Positions 63,794 through 64,000 of a DNA stretch of 64,000 nt are shown here, piece by piece. Under the pieces are notes generated by a model that saw nothing but the letters and a program-made list of their open reading frames with translations, was not told the DNA's origin and made no database searches. Each line of letters opens with the position of its first letter. Positions within the stretch are counted from its first letter, which is position 1. The stretch is from an uncultured Lachnospiraceae bacterium (lineage in GTDB: Bacteria > Bacillota > Clostridia > Lachnospirales > Lachnospiraceae), in assembly GCA_902798585.1 (NCBI GenBank), contig CADBXF010000001.1, positions 1 to 64,000 of the forward strand. The letters are read 5' to 3'. A program made the position numbers and the translations under genes.

Positions 63794-63844
63794 GATCCCT
63801 CTTTCGTTCCGTCTCCGGGAACGAATTTCTCTGTTTTTCTCCTG

Positions 63845-64000
63845 CTAACGAACTATCGTTTCGATTACGCTGAAGCTGCTCTTCAATCCGAAGCTGTCGA
63901 GCGCGCTCTCTATCTCACTCATCATAACATCGAATTCGTTCCCCTCCAGAAGAGCCTCCTGCGTCAATCGATACACATCCTCGACGCTGCCGGAGCTCTC
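63845..64000 (-). CDS. C-terminal fragment of a gene cut by the window edge
   Basis: 51 codons ending in TAG at 63845-63847. The visible end is acidic and helical (SGSVEDVYRLTQEALLEGNE, then SALDSFGLKSSFSVIETIVR). No family can be named from so little. The codon pattern and the terminator downstream support a real gene. Confidence 0.6.
   Translation of the reverse strand, partial: ESSGSVEDVYRLTQEALLEGNEFDVMMSEIESALDSFGLKSSFSVIETIVR

Overview
The window looks like chromosomal DNA of a Gram-positive, anaerobic Clostridia member, most likely Lachnospiraceae. This rests on the gene complement: pyruvate phosphate dikinase, single-chain glycyl-tRNA synthetase, a PreP-type M16 protease, a TIGR03905/TSCPD protein, an AtpZ-AtpI F-ATPase operon with a sodium-type c subunit, cohesin/dockerin and cadherin-like surface proteins, and many lipoproteins with Thr-Pro linkers. 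The DNA is fairly GC-rich. Promoters are of the ordinary sigma-A type, usually with an exact 17-bp spacer. No database search was possible, so family names come from motifs and remembered family features.

Layout, left to right. 1-450: start of a ParA/Soj ATPase of the kind found on integrative elements, a terminator hairpin, and a 44-codon ORF whose ATG overlaps the ppdK stop (TAATG). 450-3089: ppdK. 3360-4090: a non-coding repeat island with perfect hairpins, four to five ~85-bp palindromic units and a 12-bp array. 4163-8375: a CE1-type esterase and a YtrA-type GntR/ABC operon with a palindromic operator at its promoter. 8472-16215: glyQS, ald, recO, era and an M16C protease. 16273-20333: a membrane-anchored cohesin protein beside a secreted dockerin-bearing cell-wall hydrolase. 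20367-28191: dapF, two related carbohydrate-binding-like lipoproteins, acpP, a PH-domain protein, an AEC transporter, greA and pepF.

28409-37620: an oligopeptide ABC operon (oppA-B-C-D-F plus a small membrane protein) in which OppA, OppC, OppD and OppF are all unusually long. 38148-39025: an ArsR regulator and two tRNA-Leu genes, each with its own promoter and terminator. 39132-49671: a hypothetical membrane protein, deoB, a frameshifted surface protein, a HIT protein, murG, a TSCPD protein, a thioester-domain adhesin with a sortase-like SPKTG tail, galE and rapZ. 49717-57516: the complete atp operon (atpZ-I-B-E-F-H-A-G-D-C), with a small inverted/direct duplication at the atpG stop. 57707-64000: hypothetical proteins, a PIG-L-type deacetylase on a coiled-coil membrane anchor, a DUF402 protein, and a sua5-ywlE-rpiB cluster in which the YwlE-like phosphatase lacks the P-loop arginine.

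Most genes lie on the minus strand. The large plus-strand ORFs opposite ppdK, the protease, the opp genes and the atp genes are shadows. Across the window the 9-mer GGAAAATGC occurs far more often than composition predicts, in both orientations and both inside and outside genes.
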